From Phoebastria nigripes (lineage: Eukaryota; Chordata; Aves; Procellariiformes; Diomedeidae), in the NCBI GenBank assembly GCA_035582835.1, contig JAYKAV010003352.1:26006-90005 (forward strand): DNA of 64,000 bases, read 5' to 3'. A program made the translations under genes and the position numbers. The notes under the pieces were generated by a model. That model did no database searches, was not told the DNA's origin, and was given only the letters and a program-made list of their open reading frames with translations. Positions 62,993 through 64,000 of the stretch are shown here, in pieces; within the stretch, counting starts at the first letter, position 1; every line of letters begins with the position of its first letter.

Positions 62993-63229
62993 GTTATTCC
63001 TGCAGGAAACACACAGAAGAATAAGACCTAGGATTATGCCTATGATGGGAAAAGCTGCAGCAATGACTAACTGAAAGGGCTGATCCATCACACGCCAGAT
63101 ACCACTTTCTTCCCACCAGGTATGTACCACTTCACAATGTCTTTCATGAGAACCTTCTGCCAGGTGCCCATAAGGGAGCAAGTTTCTGGTTGCTGGGAAC
63201 TCCTTAAAATTAAGATTTTGAGGGTATCT
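62993..63229 (-). CDS. Internal exon encoding a transmembrane segment (unidentified type I membrane protein)
   Basis: The minus strand holds a 237-base exon of exactly 79 codons. It is open in one frame, begins after a good acceptor (a pyrimidine-containing tract ending TTACAG) and ends at a consensus donor (AAC|GTAAGT). Both edges are phase 0. Residues 1-50 are polar and hydrophilic, with one cysteine (HCE, residues 31-33) and four tryptophans around WWEESGIWRV. Residues 52-75 form a hydrophobic helix (FQLVIAAAFPIIGIILGLIL), followed by LCVSCRNN, whose cysteines and arginine suit a cytoplasmic face. I read it as the ectodomain stem, membrane helix and start of the tail of a single-pass protein. 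The HCE next to the membrane could close an EGF-like fold whose other cysteines sit upstream of the window, but that is a guess. I do not recognise the family. Coding status is well supported; identity is not. Confidence 0.75.
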
Positions 63230-63234
63230 CTGTA

Positions 63235-64000
63235 ACGAGATGAATATCTAAGATCTATTCTTACATAGACATGGGCCTCAGAGTATAAATCTAAACACGG
63301 AGAAATTGTATTTTCTACAATTGTTTTTTTTAAAAATCCTGATTCTATAAACAAAGCTTTATGTTAATTAATGAAAATAAGATTAGAATGCAATTAAAAA
63401 CATAATAATTTTTACTGAAAAAGACACATACTTGCACTGAACTTCCTAGCAATGAAAAGACTTAATTTGTATTAGAAACTGTGCCTATAAGGTTTGCATA
63501 ACCGCAAATGTGTTGTTCGTGGGAAGCACTCAGTTAGTGACCTGCTTTCTGATTAGAGAACTAACATTTGTGTTTGAGAATCACTGCCTATCTTTTTCAT
63601 CTAGTGTCTTTCAGAATGTGCAGTTTCAGAACTGCTTTTTCACATTGCTTTAGACACTTCTCCATGAATTTCGTGGCAGATAGTGTGTACCTTTTTCAGC
63701 CTGCTACCTACCGATACCCAGGATAACGCACTAATGCTTGATTCAAAAATCAAGATCTCAAATTCAAAATTCAAGATCTCCATCTCCAACCTGGCAACAG
63801 CTGTGAGGCTCATTCATGCTGCACAGACCATGCAGAGGAGAGGAAAGAGCAAGCTCAGTTTGAAGAAGCTCAAAGCCTCAAATTTAAGTGAAGGGTCCAT
63901 CTAGATCAATGGAGAGACGCTTCCCTAGAGGGAGCATGAGGAAGACCAGCTTAAACTAGATGCTTGTATTTTAGTGACTAGGGTGAGGTGAGAGAGATCC
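63235..64000 (-). other. 5'-side intron at the window edge
   Basis: This sequence lies upstream of the transmembrane exon on the minus strand. It is AT-rich, with no exon I can support and a short direct repeat at 63742-63780. The remaining ectodomain exons should lie beyond the window. Confidence 0.4.

Noticed and set aside
1..64000. Endogenous retrovirus, tRNA, rRNA, microRNA, CRISPR or bacterial content
   Set aside because: No long terminal repeats, retroviral frames, tRNA B-box with cloverleaf, known microRNA seed hairpin, spacer array or dense operon-like coding was found. The sequence reads as vertebrate intron throughout.

Overview
The window looks like nuclear DNA from an amniote, most likely a bird. 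It is AT-rich, mostly non-coding and poor in recent transposons. Its clearest repeat is a chicken-repeat-1 (CR1) LINE tail at about 60.67-61.19 kb. Several worn MIR/CORE-SINE and L3/CR1-type fragments and short microsatellites complete the repeat content. A crocodilian or turtle is possible, but repeats would be expected to be denser. About forty isolated N bases are scattered through the sequence and look like consensus ambiguities. I see no operons, phage, insertion sequences, CRISPR arrays, tRNA or rRNA genes, and no retroviral open frames.

The main content appears to be the 3' part of one large, intron-rich gene on the minus strand. Going 5' to 3' on that strand, I read: an exon at 63229-62993 with a juxtamembrane ectodomain and one transmembrane helix; a tentative exon at 61373-61300; an exon at 37154-37025; an exon at 8303-8174; a tentative 32-base microexon at 6677-6646; and a tentative last coding exon at 305-87. 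The three firm exons have splice sites close to consensus, open frames and CpG-containing codons. A phase-consistent chain can be drawn through all six. The product would be a type I single-pass membrane protein with a cytoplasmic tail of roughly 200 residues. I could not match it to any family I know, so I name no gene. Its 5' end lies beyond 64 kb, and its 3' UTR runs past base 1.

The rest is intron, about 57 of 64 kb in four stretches: 0.3-6.6, 8.3-37, 37-61 and 61.4-63 kb. On the plus strand, opposite to the gene, four small candidates deserve transcript evidence: 10274-10507, 24546-24749, 43805-43870 and 46973-47042. Some AT-rich blocks dense in TAATTA, ATTA and TTGCAT motifs (about 15.2-15.5, 28.4-28.7 and 31.9-32.5 kb) resemble conserved non-coding enhancers. 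That is an impression from composition, since no alignment was available. No previously undescribed system of the defence or mobile-element kind is visible. The unrecognised membrane protein is the best lead.
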